Source: Trichuris trichiura (lineage: Eukaryota > Nematoda > Enoplea > Trichinellida > Trichuridae). From it: DNA of 64,000 nt. Shown piece by piece: positions 20,780-31,523 of this stretch. A program made the translations under genes and the position numbers. Location: the NCBI GenBank assembly GCA_037903355.1, contig JBAJFE010000026.1, forward strand, positions 2,914,001 through 2,978,000. The letters are read 5' to 3'. Position 1 is the stretch's first letter; every line of letters starts with the position of its first letter. The notes beneath the pieces were generated by a model. It did no database searches, had not been told where the DNA came from, and was given only the letters and a program-made list of their open reading frames with translations.

Positions 20780-22290
20780 AGAAAGGGAGGAGGCGTTCAC
20801 TCAGTTAAGCGTATATATGGGTCTATTAGGAGGACAATGGGTGAGATCAAGTCGGTATTGTGCAGTAACGGTATTTACTCATGAGTGCCCTCTACACCTC
20901 ACTAACCTGTGTACTGCAGTTTGGCGGACTGGAAGACTCGCGTATAACAGCGGTTTATTGTAGAGTAAAAGCGATAGATCGAACGCACAGCTGATAACGA
21001 TAGCCGGAACTCTGTGGGCTCAGACTCGACGCGTTTATGTATATACATATAGCCTTCCACGACCTCTGCCCTGCGCGTTCCCACGGTTTGCAGGCTCTTC
21101 AACCATCGCCTAATCCGCTTCCTGGGAAGTAGGCGGCGGGACCGGAGCTAATCCTGACGCTGGCCACCTTTATGCTAGGCCATCTATGTCAGGTTCTCAC
21201 ACCGATCCAGAGGTCTTACTCTCGTCGCTGTCGAGTGCGAGACTCCATGTCGCTCTTTGGGCCAGGCTCCTTCGTACAGACGGATTTCGCCCCGGGCTCA
21301 CTGGGATGCTGGTGCTGCCACCTCTGGCACACGTACACTGGTCGGGATTGATATTTTCGTTATTACGAATAAAGAAGGCCTCTTTGATGCAAATGCAACG
21401 GATATTTCGGTTGAATGACAAACCTAATTTGCTGCACTGAAGGGCCGTCTTATACGCCGGCTTTCCACAGAGCGATTGAAGCTACAACTCAGGTTTTTGA
21501 GACTACTATTTTAGCGAAGGATATTTTGACGGCGCGGCAGGATTACTTCATCGATGTGAGCGTTTGTCTAAAAGACCAGAGGTTCAGTGCTGGTTTAATT
21601 ATGCACACATTGAATTTATTTTCGTAAATGGAGAGCACTGCATAATGTATAGGCATTCCTCAATGGAAGGTATAAATCTTATTAGGACAATCATTGGGCT
21701 CTGGTGTGGATGAAGGCGGTTATGTGGTCCCACCTGGAAGTAAAAGCTGTTCAGTTGAAGAGTTCGTTAATAAATACTTCTCCATTTCTGAATGAGAAAG
21801 ATGCTTTCTGTTAAGATTGCCGATGAGAAGCCTTGTGAATAAGGGCGGCTATTTTCTACTTTGATCGCAGTGAGAAATGTTCAAGCGAAAGGTTGGCTAA
21901 TCACTAGAGACTCATCCATTTCTTAACGGGTAGTACGAATTTTATAGAACAGATGATGACGTTTCTCGGCTTGAAATTAGAAAATTCGCAAGAATAATTT
22001 GAACAAAAAACACATGAAACTGGGCATTAAGACGTAGGCTAAAATCCATACAAAGAAAAGACAATGAACTACGCCGCGATGTGCATTAAAAAAGGCGCCA
22101 ATGGAAGCCATTCGAAACCAGAAAGACATATAAGCCATAGGAGCAGTGAAAGCCAAATGCAAGATGCATTTATTGTTGGTCATTTCATACGGCTGAGGAA
22201 CTTGAACAGCCTGAGAACTCGCAACGAATCCGTTTTTGATTTGCTATCCTCCGCATAACGATAGGAGCAAAGCAGATCTTATATTTTTGT
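20780..22290. other. GC-richer stretch and unexplained sequence
   Basis: About 20880-21350 is visibly GC-richer than its surroundings and contains a minus-strand AATAAA (20953 region) and TGTAC/GTACA words near 20910 and 21336, which recall an LTR, but no target duplication could be confirmed. The remainder has no recognised gene; short open frames are not convincing. Confidence 0.25.
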
Positions 22291-22301
22291 GTTACAGCAC
22301 A

Positions 22302-22487
22302 CTAAACGTTTACTCCCATCTGTTTTTTAGCCCTGAACAGCAACATACACCGCTCAACTCGCACCGAAAGCACGTCACTACCAGCAGCGTCACACCCGAT
22401 GAGTAAGTTTTGACGTTCTTCAGCTGCTACGACCGTATACGGATTTCCTACACCAGGACCCAACAGCATTTTGTCACGGTATGAAAT
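22302..22487 (-). CDS. Candidate terminal exon, unidentified
   Basis: Minus strand after acceptor ATGTGCTCACAG. Open for 61 codons: ISYRDKMLLGPGVGNPY, VVAAEERQNLLIGCDAAG, DVLSVRVERCMLLFRAKK, closing MGVNV-TAA. The regular alternation of hydrophobic and charged residues suggests true coding, possibly a beta-sheet domain end. Family not recognised; upstream exons were not found in the skewed block to its right. Confidence 0.42.
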   Translation of the reverse strand: MSYRDKMLLGPGVGNPYTVVAAEERQNLLIGCDAAGSDVLSVRVERCMLLFRAKKQMGVNV

Positions 22488-22559
22488 CTGTGAGCACATT
22501 TTTCATCTCCAGATCTTGTAAAGCGGTAGCACCGAAAGGCCAGTCGGGCGAGGCAGAAC

Positions 22560-25050
22560 AAAGTGCTGGTGGTCAACTCAGCGGGTTAACGCTAACTAAC
22601 CGATGGGAAAACTAGCACTTTACTGCGGTAAATATGCAGTAGCATTCCGGTCAGTGGTAGCAATAAGACATTCTGTGGCAATAAACGACGCGTACAGATA
22701 TTTTACTGAAAGATTAACTTGGTACAGAGTGTACAAAATAGCGACACTGATGCAACTGGAACACACGACCAATTCGCCAACCTATCGCCACCGCAGCAAT
22801 TGATACAGTGAATCATGCACACCGTTCCTCTTCGCTATCCGCTGAGAATGGGTGAAAACCACCTGAAAGCTCAGGTCGCCATGGTATTGTTTTTTGATAC
22901 AACAGGACGTTTCCGTAACAATAAAATCATATACTCTAGACGAAAATGATCGAGGGTGACAACGTCCCCTGACGGAACAACAGTCTGAAGGGACAATGAA
23001 TCACGGAAACAGTGAGCCAAGACTGAATGATATCCTACAAACTATGCACGGCTATCTAACGGGAAAGAGGAGTCACTCAGATCGCCCTATGGGTTGTCAT
23101 AAGTTTAGGCCACGTGGGGGCAACGACCTCGTCATCAACACTCACTTCGTCCAACGGCTAGCGCAGGCACACTGATAGGCACAGAACGTTTTGCACTTAA
23201 GATATTCGGGGGACAATAACATATGAAAATGCACTCCGCGGACGCGTACATAAATATACCCATGAAGACTTACCCTGTGGGAAGAAAACACATCTGTAAC
23301 GAATCTGGACGAAGAAGAGAGCTCATGGAACCGTACCTACCTAGTTCCACCCAAACACATTTCTTTTAAGTGGGGAAATGGAAACTCGTACACACGTTCA
23401 GGCATACCTGCCCTGCGCAAATATCTTTGCAACGCCTGGCCAGGAGAACCCCTGACCCAACAAAGCGAATGATCGCACGCCAATGAAAACGCTCACACAC
23501 GCATGAAGGTAAGTGTGGATAAATGCCATGAAAAGGTACCCATGGAAACAAATCACATCGAATATAAGCAATGAGGAAACGTGATGGGATGAAAAACGAG
23601 ACTGTTTTCGAAAGGAAGGCTTGAGAATATGGCGGGGAAAATGCAATGCTCCCTGGGAAGTACAGAAAAATTGTCTACCATCGTCAGTAATTGGATGAAA
23701 TGTATAGTGGTAAACCACTGGAAATGTACCTGGCAGAAAGGAAGCTCTGTGGTAACGTGCCGGCATGAAATAAGACAAAGCAGGCAAGAAAATCCCATGA
23801 CAGCTCACCATGACAACTAAAATCTCCTGAAAAAACTACGAAACGAAAAATAATGCTGGTTGCCCTGAACGAAAGGGAGTTTGTCCATTGAGGACATTCA
23901 TAAGTGGGACAGCAGATTTCATTAGCACGAACCATGCACCGGACCGTAGGTGTCGAAAAGTACGGGCGAATGTTCATCATCCGTATTGAAAAGCTTGCCA
24001 CGCTTACAACGTAAACGAATTGCAGTAACGGTTTAATCGCACAGAAAGCCTCAAGCAAAACCGATTTTGACAGAAACGAGCGACAAAACAGAAGAAGTGC
24101 ACGCGGTGGAGTAAATGAAAGGAAGGGTAGGGGATGGCGAAAAACTAGCCTAGCGTGTTGATAGCTGGCGATTGGTGGCATGGAGTTCCAACAATCCGAA
24201 AGCGCCAGTTTTTAGTAAAGCTCTAGCTAGATCCTCTCAAAAAATAAATCTTATACTCAACGAAAGTTTATGGTCCCATAAAGAAAACTTATGTGTTCAA
24301 AGTCGAAGCACAATGTTTCGCCGCCGACGTTTTGCCGGCTTCGTGAGATTGAGGCGATGCTTCGCAGGAAGCCGTTTCTACACCAACAGATTTTTCCATC
24401 GGCACGGTTCAATCCCGTTGGTTGATCTGGATTAGTTTGGCACCCTACGGCATTAGTTCACATCGTTCACACCTGTTCATGACGTGCTTGCAGGTTCGTA
24501 GCCGTATGTTCATTCTCTTTGGTTCGCTATAGCCCGTGGCTTTGCCGGTGCAACATTTCGCATTTAGCTTCACCACCGTTCATGTACCCTTGCTCGTTTA
24601 GTGCCGTAGGTTTATCTTCGCTAATTCATCTCCTCTGGTTAGTTGCCGTTGGCAGCTTAGGTCTGCTTAATGCGCCTAGTTTATCCCATCGTGTTTACTA
24701 TCTTTGGCGTACGTCATTAGTTGTTGGCTCATTCAGTATGAAAATAAACCAACGGCCGTTGAACCCACAGACAGCCAAAGAGCACGTGTGAACGAAAGCC
24801 GCCAAACTAGCAGCGGTGAAACACCGACGGACAGCAAATTGATGATGCTGAACCAATGACGATGAGCCAACGGCATTGAGTCTTGACAAAAGAGTGACCC
24901 ATTGATGTGGGAACAGCTGCTTGCACGAAGAAAATTCTACTGGCACGCAGCCGACTAAACGACGGTGGCAGAGCGTTACCAACGAAACGTCGAAACCTGT
25001 TCAATGTAATTGGCGTTACCATAATCGGTGGCGTCGTGTAGGTCTAGATG
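22560..25050. repeat. Degenerate repeat-like blocks with alternating strand skew
   Basis: From 22.56 to 24.15 kb the plus strand is purine-biased and repeats short words of the CATG(G/A)AAA type at irregular 20-50 bp spacing (23262, 23323, 23483, 23502, 23528, 23539, 23586 and others). From about 24.29 to 24.74 kb the bias flips to G/T with GCCGT(T/A)GG words; from 24.74 to 25.03 kb it flips back (CCAACGGC words). Long open frames on the minus strand here (137 and 165 codons) follow from the skew and look repetitive, not like a known protein. Confidence 0.4.
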
Positions 25051-25249
25051 AGCTTAATCTTATTTTCGCCTACTGTACATGTGGGCTGAAAGGAAAGGAG
25101 TGCCCTTATTAAGGTCTGTAATTAACGAAATTCAGGTACGTCAAGAAATAGCCCATTAGCCTTTGATGTTGAACACCGCAGTTCGAATTTACAAAGCACT
25201 AATATTTCTTTGAGTTATAAATGGTTTATTAAAGCTTGCTTTAGGCAGA

Positions 25250-25410
25250 AGAAATTTAGAAAGCTTTTGTATGCTGCTGAACTTCCAGAGGAGCTCTACC
25301 CTGAGTGCAGTTCATCCTGTATCATAGTTAATCTCCCTGACGTTATTCCCTGCGTTAATAAATACCTTAAAGGAACGTCTTTGACGTTAACAGAGAATGC
25401 CGCGTCCTAG
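25250..25410 (+). CDS. Candidate terminal exon, unidentified
   Basis: After the acceptor-like GCTTTAGGCAG the frame reads KKFRKLLYAAELPEELY, SSSCIIVNLPDVIPCV, NKYLKGTSLTLTENAAS then TAG. Protein-like composition, but only one splice site and no family; it lies just left of the Tigger element and could be a fragment of another transposon. Confidence 0.28.
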
Positions 25411-25527
25411 AAGGCGCAGAGCTTTCAAGGCACTTCTTGCACAGGTAAGAGTACTGCATTCTGTGCGGGTGCTTGCTGAGGTGCGGGATAGGTTTAATTC
25501 TTTCTCCGGGAAAGCAGAACTTGATTA

Positions 25528-26767
25528 CAGGTAGTTCTCGTTTATCGGGTTTTTCGCTCATACACGATTTCGAAATCGTAGCACTTTCTCACATAACGGG
25601 GCTCTGATTTCGTTCATACGCGATTTTACCTGCTGGAAGGCGTTGGTGCATTACAAAGTCTTGCCGTATTTTTGTCCACCGAGACTAAACGCAGATCTCG
25701 CTCCGATCTTATGCCCGTTCTTCGGTCACGCACAAGCGAAGCACTGGTTTTACTGCGACAAAAATGTTTATAATTAATTTCAGAAGCTATATCCTCAGAA
25801 TGGCCATTAATAATATCGTAGAAGTTTGGAATGACGTATCGAAACAATGCATGTATCGTACTTGGGGGAAACGTTTCCCGGATTTGATCTGCGGTTTTAA
25901 AGATGTAGCGCTTTATGCGAAATTACTGGAAGCTGCGTTTAGTTGGCAAACAGGCTAGCCTTTTAAATTGTCAACTAGATGAGTTGCAAAAGAATCAGAA
26001 GGAAGAAACAAAGATGATAAAATCAGAAAGTTCCTCCTCGGCAGCTGACTACCACTGAACTATTAGATGCTTTAGAAACTACTGAGCACCGGTTAGAACG
26101 GTTCGAAGACGATGACTGTAATGCAGTACAAATCAGGATAACCATAAGAGATATCCGAGCTACCTTGTGACCATATAACTGCTGTAAGAAAGAGGAAGAT
26201 ATGCGAAACAAAAGAACTTTGAGTTCTAATTTACTGCAATGAAGAAACTGTCAGAACTACGGAGATATGCCTTCTACCTCTAATAAGACCACAGTTCGCC
26301 GATGAATAAGTATAGTGGGGTAAAAAGCGAGTCCAGTGGACCTGCGTTCTTTTCTAAGAATGAGGTCATTTTTTAGAACTGAGAGCGCCTCTTTCCATAA
26401 GCTAATGGTGAAAGCAAGTCTCTCCTGAAAGTCGCTTTAACCTCTATCCGCTATAAATAGTAGTATCATAAAAGTTGACCAGTTAATATATGATCGCCAT
26501 ACAAGGAGAAAACATGTTATTCAGATCCTGCGTGAGAGTATACATACCTTCACGTACATAGCGGTTGATTAAATGCTCAGATGCAGAATAATTCCTGTTT
26601 CAACGCAGTTTATTGACGATATTTCTCCGTTGCTGTTCCCAAGTAAACAATCTTTTTGATGCTTTGAATCATATCCTAGTTTTCCTGTACTTTATGTGTC
26701 TCCTATAACGCGAGATTTCCAAAAATTTTCAAGTGACCAAATTCTCGCGTTATGCAAGAACTACCTG
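25528..26767 (+). mobile_element. Tigger-like transposon, internally deleted
   Basis: Left end after TA: CAGGTAGTTCTCGTTTATCG; right end before TA: CGTTATGCAAGAACTACCTG. The complements match over about 14 bp (CAGGTAGTTCT.G..TA). The element is about 1.24 kb and keeps only the transposase C-terminus. A second internal copy of the ATAACGCGAGA word lies at 26705. Confidence 0.8.
25764..26230 (+). pseudogene. Tigger transposase C-terminal remnant
   Basis: Plus strand: AINNIVEVWNDVSKQC and RTWGKRFPDLICGFK match the Tigger pattern (A..NI.E.W..V....L...W..LWP). After frame changes, LPTTELLDALETTEH-like (about 26035) and LERFEDDDCNAVQIR (about 26097) match the family tail (L...L......L....D.N). The HTH and DDE domains are missing. 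It marks this element as an internally deleted autonomous relative, not a random MITE. Confidence 0.7.
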
Positions 26768-27074
26768 TATCTGTAAACTAAGGAGACTGGCAGTTAAGCA
26801 GTTCGGAAGGACAGCGTGAGCTAGGTAAATACTTCATATTTTTTTCAAAACAATTATTGAGTGACCAACATTGGCGGATTCTTCTAGGATTTTCCCGTCG
26901 TTGTTTAACATTTCTGTCGAATGCACTACATAAACTAGTTCCAGATTTTCTTTAGGCTTCTAGCGCATTACAGTTGGTCTTTTGGTTCACAGGTTTGGTC
27001 TGTTTGATGTATCTGTAAGTAAACTTCAAAGTGCCCTACCAACGAATGGATGAGCAAATTGTTAGAGAAAATGC

Positions 27075-27176
27075 AGAACAATTCTATTCCGTACGTTTCG
27101 GAACTGCTCTTGTTCTGTCGTCAGCAGTGTAAGGGATCTGACGACTGAACAAGAGGAGTTTGCGAAACGTACGGTG
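27075..27176. repeat. Long near-palindrome in Penelope terminal region
   Basis: CCGTACGTTTCGGAACTGCT at 27090 is mirrored by GAGTTTGCGAAACGTACGG at 27158. Each arm contains a CTGACGA ... GAAAC unit (hammerhead-ribozyme-like core order), pointing away from each other. The loop is GTCGTCAGCAG..CTGACGAC. The unit recurs singly at other Penelope ends. Confidence 0.7.
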
Positions 27177-27559
27177 CAAACTCGTTCTGTATTTTTTCTC
27201 TAACAATCTGCTCTCATATTGAAAATATCTTTATTACGGATTCTCTCCCGTTGAGAAGTAAAATAAAAAGATTTTTTCTTCCTTCCGAAGCTTTCGGGTC
27301 TGCCGCGACCCGTCTTCAGCGGTCCAATGAAGTTTGTGGTGGTTACTGAGACGACATTTGTCTTCCGTCACTTATCAACGTTTAAAACGAGAGTTTTAAA
27401 GTTCTTCATCTGTGTCTGTCAGCTGCCAGTATTCTTGTAGAAATTTGTTAATGCATGGGCCGACCTTGTAGTTTCGTTTTCAATTTTTATCCCTTTGTTC
27501 CAAAAATGTGATTTGATTTTTCTTCAGTGTTTTAGTTCCCATTGATTTTAGCTTGTCTG

Positions 27560-30025
27560 TCAACTATTAAGGGAACAACAATTGTGGAGTGTAATGATAT
27601 TTGTCCATAAATTACTAATGTCTGCCCCTTGGTCTCGATTGAAAGTCACGTTGTTTCTAATATAGAGAGCCTCTTTTAGTTTTCTTAGGTGTAGGTTACT
27701 TTCATAGCAAAGGGCTCTTGGATTGAGGGGCTGTTTGCAATTCACCGCATGTTCTACCACTGCGAAAGCTTGAATTGCCTTTTCCATGGATTTTGTTGGA
27801 TCCAATATTGGTCTTCCGCGGCGAGGTATTGGGGAGTGCATATTGTGTAGGCTAATTTTTGCATTGTTGTAACTGTTTAGTTTCCTTATGTGTTCTTGGA
27901 ATCGGCGTTCTAAAGTATTCCCTGTTTCACCGACGTAAACTGCTGAACAAGAGCATTCGATCGCGTAGATGAAACCCGTTCTTTCGTTTATGGGAATTTT
28001 CCTTTTGTCCGTCCGGAGAATTGATCTGAGATTGGGAGAATTTTTGAAAAAGACTCTGAAACCCAATCTTTTACCTAGCTGAATAAACTTTTCGCCTAGT
28101 CCCGCCACATATGGAACAACTAAACGTGGATATAGTGAGGTATTAGGATCAGGAGCTTTACCTTTGTGTAGCCTGTATTTGAATACTCGGTCAATGAAGG
28201 ATTTAGGATAATGATTTTTGTAGAAGACTTTTCTAATATAGTTAAGTTCCGGCTGTAGATATTCAGGATCACATATATTGACTGCCCTATCGACCATTCC
28301 GGAGAGGATTCCACGCATTACTGATCGTGGATGATGTGATGAGAAGTTGAGATATTGTTCAGTCTGCGTGGGTTTCCTATAGACTCTGGTTTTAAGCCCT
28401 TCATTTGTGCGAATAATAAGCACATCTAGAAAGGGAAGACTTTTGTTTTCTTCTTTTTCCATGGTGAAGACTATCTGGTTTGGGCGCATGTTGTTGAGGA
28501 ATTGTAGAAATTGTTCTTCTTTTCCGGCCTTGATAATTACAAAGATATCGTCCACATATCTTTTGAAGAGGAGTGGGGCGATTTGTCTGTCTACGTTTTC
28601 GAAAATTCTTCTCTCAAGGTTTCCCATAAAAACTTCTGCTAAGACTGGGGATAAAGAACTGCCCATTGGGACTCCGCTGGATTGTTTGTAGTATTTGTTG
28701 TCAAAGGTAAAGTAATTGCCATCTTGCATGCAAAAAGAAACCAGCTTGATAATGTGAAAGGGATTTAACTTTGTTCTGCTGGGTAGACTTGTATCTGCAT
28801 TGAGGAGGCTGTACAACATCTCCAATGTGTCTGGCACTGGAATGCTCGGGAATAAATCTTTTACATCGTAACTAACTAGAATCTCATCGGGTTTCAGGTG
28901 ATGCTTTCGTATTTCATTGACGAAAGATTTGCTATTTTTGACGAAAGAGGGTTCTTTGCCGGTTAAGGGTTTGATGATCTTTTTTAAGTATTGACTGAGC
29001 TCGCTTGTAGTGCTGTTGATTGTAGATACTATTGGTCTTAGTGGGACATCCGGTTTGTGTACTTTGGGAAGCCCGTATAGCTCAGGGGGTCTATAATTCG
29101 ACGCGAATTTAAGATGTGTTGCTAATTTGGATATTTCTGATTCTTTGGTCTCTGCGGCAAACGTAACGAGAAGAGAACGGAGATTTTTCCGAGAGGCTTC
29201 TGTAGGGTCGGCGGGTAGAGGTGTGTAATTCTCTGTGTTTAATATAGTTGTCATCTTTTCAGTGTAGGTGCTTCTGTCCAGTAGAACTGTTCTATTTCCT
29301 TTATCTGCTTTTGTGATAATTCTGCTGGATTGTTTTCTTAGTTGACGTAAGCAATTCATCTCGTATCGGTTTAAGTTTGGAGTGTTGTTAAAGTTGTGAC
29401 CTAGGATAATTGAAGATAAACTATTCCTAATCCGTGTGGCTATCTCTGGGTCAACTGAAGATAGGCTGTCCTCAATGGAGACAATGATGTCGAGAAAGGG
29501 TGGCTTTTTGGGAGTTGGGACGAAGTTTAGTCCTTTTTCTAATGTAGTTCTCTCACTCTCATTTAGAGGTGCAGAGCTAAGGTTAATAACCCTCGCGCCT
29601 ACCTTTGTCGCAGTGTTTCTTTGTGGAGAGCTCCTGTAAGAGTGTGAAGATATCGTCTGGGGTCTGATTTGAAGGTTGTCAAATTTCCTTTTTAGTACAT
29701 GCTTTTGCGAAGTGCATACCGTTCTTGTGGCGAGTTTCACGTGATTGATCAGGGTTTCGTAAATATTTTTGTGTAACCATGTTCTGAGGAAATCCAGCGT
29801 GCAAATGTAATCTGCTCGTAGTCTTGCTAGAGTGGACCTGTGTTTTCTTATAACATTTCGTAGTAGCGATAATCCATCCGTGAATAAGATTCTTCTGGTT
29901 TGATTATCTACATACTGGCTCCATTTTAGCTTGAAGCAATTGAGTAAAATTCCATGGTCTCTACATTTAAGCAGGGAAGTTAGTTGACCCTGTGTGAGTC
30001 CTGCTTTAACACGTGTGTGTTCCAA
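27560..30025 (-). CDS. Penelope-like element protein: reverse transcriptase plus GIY-YIG endonuclease
   Basis: 821 residues without a stop. Order: helical N-terminal region; RT core with RPIVSTINSTTSELSQYL (about 330), VSYDVKDLFPSIPVPDTL (about 390, catalytic Asp), SGVPMGSSLSPVLAEVF (about 450), KRYVDDIFVIIK (about 490, YVDD box), and LPFLDVLIIR; then a thumb-like part with RKPTQTEQYLNFSSHHP; then GIY-YIG nuclease with GFIYAIECSCSAVYVGET (about 710) and ERRFQEHIRKL. Length and domain order fit canonical Penelope/Poseidon-type elements. Known role: cleavage by GIY-YIG and target-primed reverse transcription. Catalytic YVDD and GIY-YIG residues (Y, VGET, R, E) are present. An upstream in-frame stretch (GEYGTPLLSAARHLEHTR) and an AAG/gtgagt site suggest that translation or a spliced leader may start further right. 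Confidence 0.95.
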   Translation of the reverse strand: MEHTRVKAGLTQGQLTSLLKCRDHGILLNCFKLKWSQYVDNQTRRILFTDGLSLLRNVIRKHRSTLARLRADYICTLDFLRTWLHKNIYETLINHVKLATRTVCTSQKHVLKRKFDNLQIRPQTISSHSYRSSPQRNTATKVGARVINLSSAPLNESERTTLEKGLNFVPTPKKPPFLDIIVSIEDSLSSVDPEIATRIRNSLSSIILGHNFNNTPNLNRYEMNCLRQLRKQSSRIITKADKGNRTVLLDRSTYTEKMTTILNTENYTPLPADPTEASRKNLRSLLVTFAAETKESEISKLATHLKFASNYRPPELYGLPKVHKPDVPLRPIVSTINSTTSELSQYLKKIIKPLTGKEPSFVKNSKSFVNEIRKHHLKPDEILVSYDVKDLFPSIPVPDTLEMLYSLLNADTSLPSRTKLNPFHIIKLVSFCMQDGNYFTFDNKYYKQSSGVPMGSSLSPVLAEVFMGNLERRIFENVDRQIAPLLFKRYVDDIFVIIKAGKEEQFLQFLNNMRPNQIVFTMEKEENKSLPFLDVLIIRTNEGLKTRVYRKPTQTEQYLNFSSHHPRSVMRGILSGMVDRAVNICDPEYLQPELNYIRKVFYKNHYPKSFIDRVFKYRLHKGKAPDPNTSLYPRLVVPYVAGLGEKFIQLGKRLGFRVFFKNSPNLRSILRTDKRKIPINERTGFIYAIECSCSAVYVGETGNTLERRFQEHIRKLNSYNNAKISLHNMHSPIPRRGRPILDPTKSMEKAIQAFAVVEHAVNCKQPLNPRALCYESNLHLRKLKEALYIRNNVTFNRDQGADISNLWTNIITLHNCCSLNS

Positions 30026-30385
30026 ATGTCGTGCAGCTGACAGAAGGGGTGTACCGTACTCACCCTTTATAGTCTTGAAAACATGATGCTTCTCAACGAG
30101 AGAGAATCCGTAATAAAGATATTTTCAATATGAAAACACACGCTCCCGTACAAAAGCATCATGTTTTCAACAATCTGCTCATCCATTCGTTGGTAAGGCA
30201 CTTTGAAGTTTATTTACAGATACATCAAACAGGCCAAACTCGTGAACCAAATGACCAACTATGAAACAACCTAAGCCTGTTAAAAGACACCCTGTCTTTC
30301 GAAACATCTAGTGCATTAGTGTAAATTAATTATGGAGCTTGTTTGCTTTAAGTGAGCTTTCTTAGTGTGACGTCCTTTTATTCAG

Positions 30386-31430
30386 GTTGAGCGCATGTTC
30401 GTTATCCCTTGTCGCCTTCTGTCCAGACAGCTTGCTGCTGGTAGAAGAATCCAGTGCCTAGGTAAAAGTTTGTCTTCGATTTCGTCCATGTAATTAATTA
30501 CTTTTACGCAGAATTTACAATTGAAGAACTTTTAAGACGAATACCTCCCATTTTCTGTACTGTGTTTTGCATGAACGAACATTTTGTTCGCAAAGTAGTT
30601 GCAAGTTCAAAAAATCTGATGATCGATGAAATCAATGGGCGTGTACGACGTAGCTCGACGGCTCCGTCTTGTTGGGACTGTAGTGTGTTTGTAGTAAGTG
30701 AACAAACTCATTTCTCAATACTTTCTTGAATAGAGAATTGTTGAAGGACTCATTGCCTGAAGATACCGAAGAAAATCGACTCAGAGATTACTTCTCTCGA
30801 TATGGTTGCGTTTTTGATGTACATTTACCTGTGAAGCGTTTCCCTGAGGGAATAGTTAAAGCCAAAAGGTTCGCCTTCGTCCAGTTTTCTGATATCGACG
30901 CGGTTGCCAAAGCTTGTGACGAACACTGTGTCCCAACGATGGATCAGGATGTTTCATGGGGAAGTGGAGAATGTTCGTACGAGAGACGAAAAGAAAGTGG
31001 CAGGCGAACTCGCACCGTTAGTGACCTTCCGTTGAATGACGAAGCGTTTAAGGGTCTTCGCGAATGTTTGGTGTATAGATGGTTAGCTTATAATCTACCA
31101 TGCTGACGTAAAAATGTAAGTGATGACATTTTCAGGAACGAGTGGTTTCAATTGAAGCAACATTATTTGCGGGTTCAAAAGGAGAACTTTGGACATTTAA
31201 AACGAACCCTTGTCTATAGGAAATGCCCGTCACTGATTTCGAAGGTGGCAAAGCGTTTGAGAGGCAGAGAGAAGGTGAAATTTGTTTTAGAGTTTGAGTT
31301 AGTCTCTTTACGGCCTAACCAGAACGCTTCGTTTGGACTGTACGACTTTTCCCGTTTTTGTAAGCGTACATCCATAATTAAACCGAACAGAATTTCTAAC
31401 AGCAGACGGACGAACAGTTATGCGGAATAA
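30386..31430 (+). CDS. LARP7-like gene, partial exon model
   Basis: Candidate exons: 30386-30461 (after TTTTATTCAG; donor CTAG/gtaaaa), 30512-30693 (after TTTTACGCAG; donor TTTGTA/gtaagt), an open block 30734-31106 and 31136-31430 (after GACATTTTCAG). Resemblance to LARP7: end of the La motif with VRRSS (about 30655), an RRM1 with LRDYFSRYGCVFDVHLP and KAKRFAFVQFSDIDAV, and a later EWFQLKQHYLRVQKENF segment like LARP7's conserved EW..L..EYL.LQK.SM. Known role of LARP7: binds the U-rich 3' end of 7SK and helps U6 modification in the nucleus. Exons 1-2 join in phase; the 2-3 and 3-4 joins do not in my reading, so there may be unseen micro-exons or damage. Confidence 0.5.
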
Positions 31431-31523
31431 ATAGCAGAATAGCAACTTTACCAATTTTCGAAGCTTTGAGAGCTTTCAAGTTCTGTTGTCAGGCAGGTGG
31501 ATGAAAACGTGTTTGCCAAATGC

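Larger units (their letters stand above)
26985..30255 (-). mobile_element. Penelope-like retroelement with intact ORF
   Basis: The ORF (27560-30025) is flanked by matching inverted end sequences. Left block 26985-27070 (AGGTTTGGTCTGTTTGATG ... CCAACGAATGGATGAGCAAA) is mirrored by 30165-30255 (TGCTCATCCATTCGTTGG ... CATCAAACAGGCCAAACT). A second pair is GAAAATATCTTTATTACGG (27221) against CCGTAATAAAGATATTTTC (30107). The left flank also holds hairpins at 27075-27176 and about 27285-27330. Terminal repeats in mixed orientation and stem-loop motifs are known for Penelope elements. An intact long ORF implies a fairly recent insertion. Confidence 0.9.

Noticed and set aside
20880..21350. GC-rich stretch with a minus-strand AATAAA, considered as a third LTR
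   Set aside because: TGTAC and GTACA words are present, but flanking 5-mers do not match in any register tried, so boundaries cannot be supported.
23398..24181. Minus-strand frames of 137 and 165 codons
   Set aside because: They follow from strong strand skew and repeated words; no domain, splice site or start context supports them as genes.
28120..29639. Other open frames within the Penelope ORF, including plus-strand ones
   Set aside because: Shadows of the intact 821-codon minus-strand frame.
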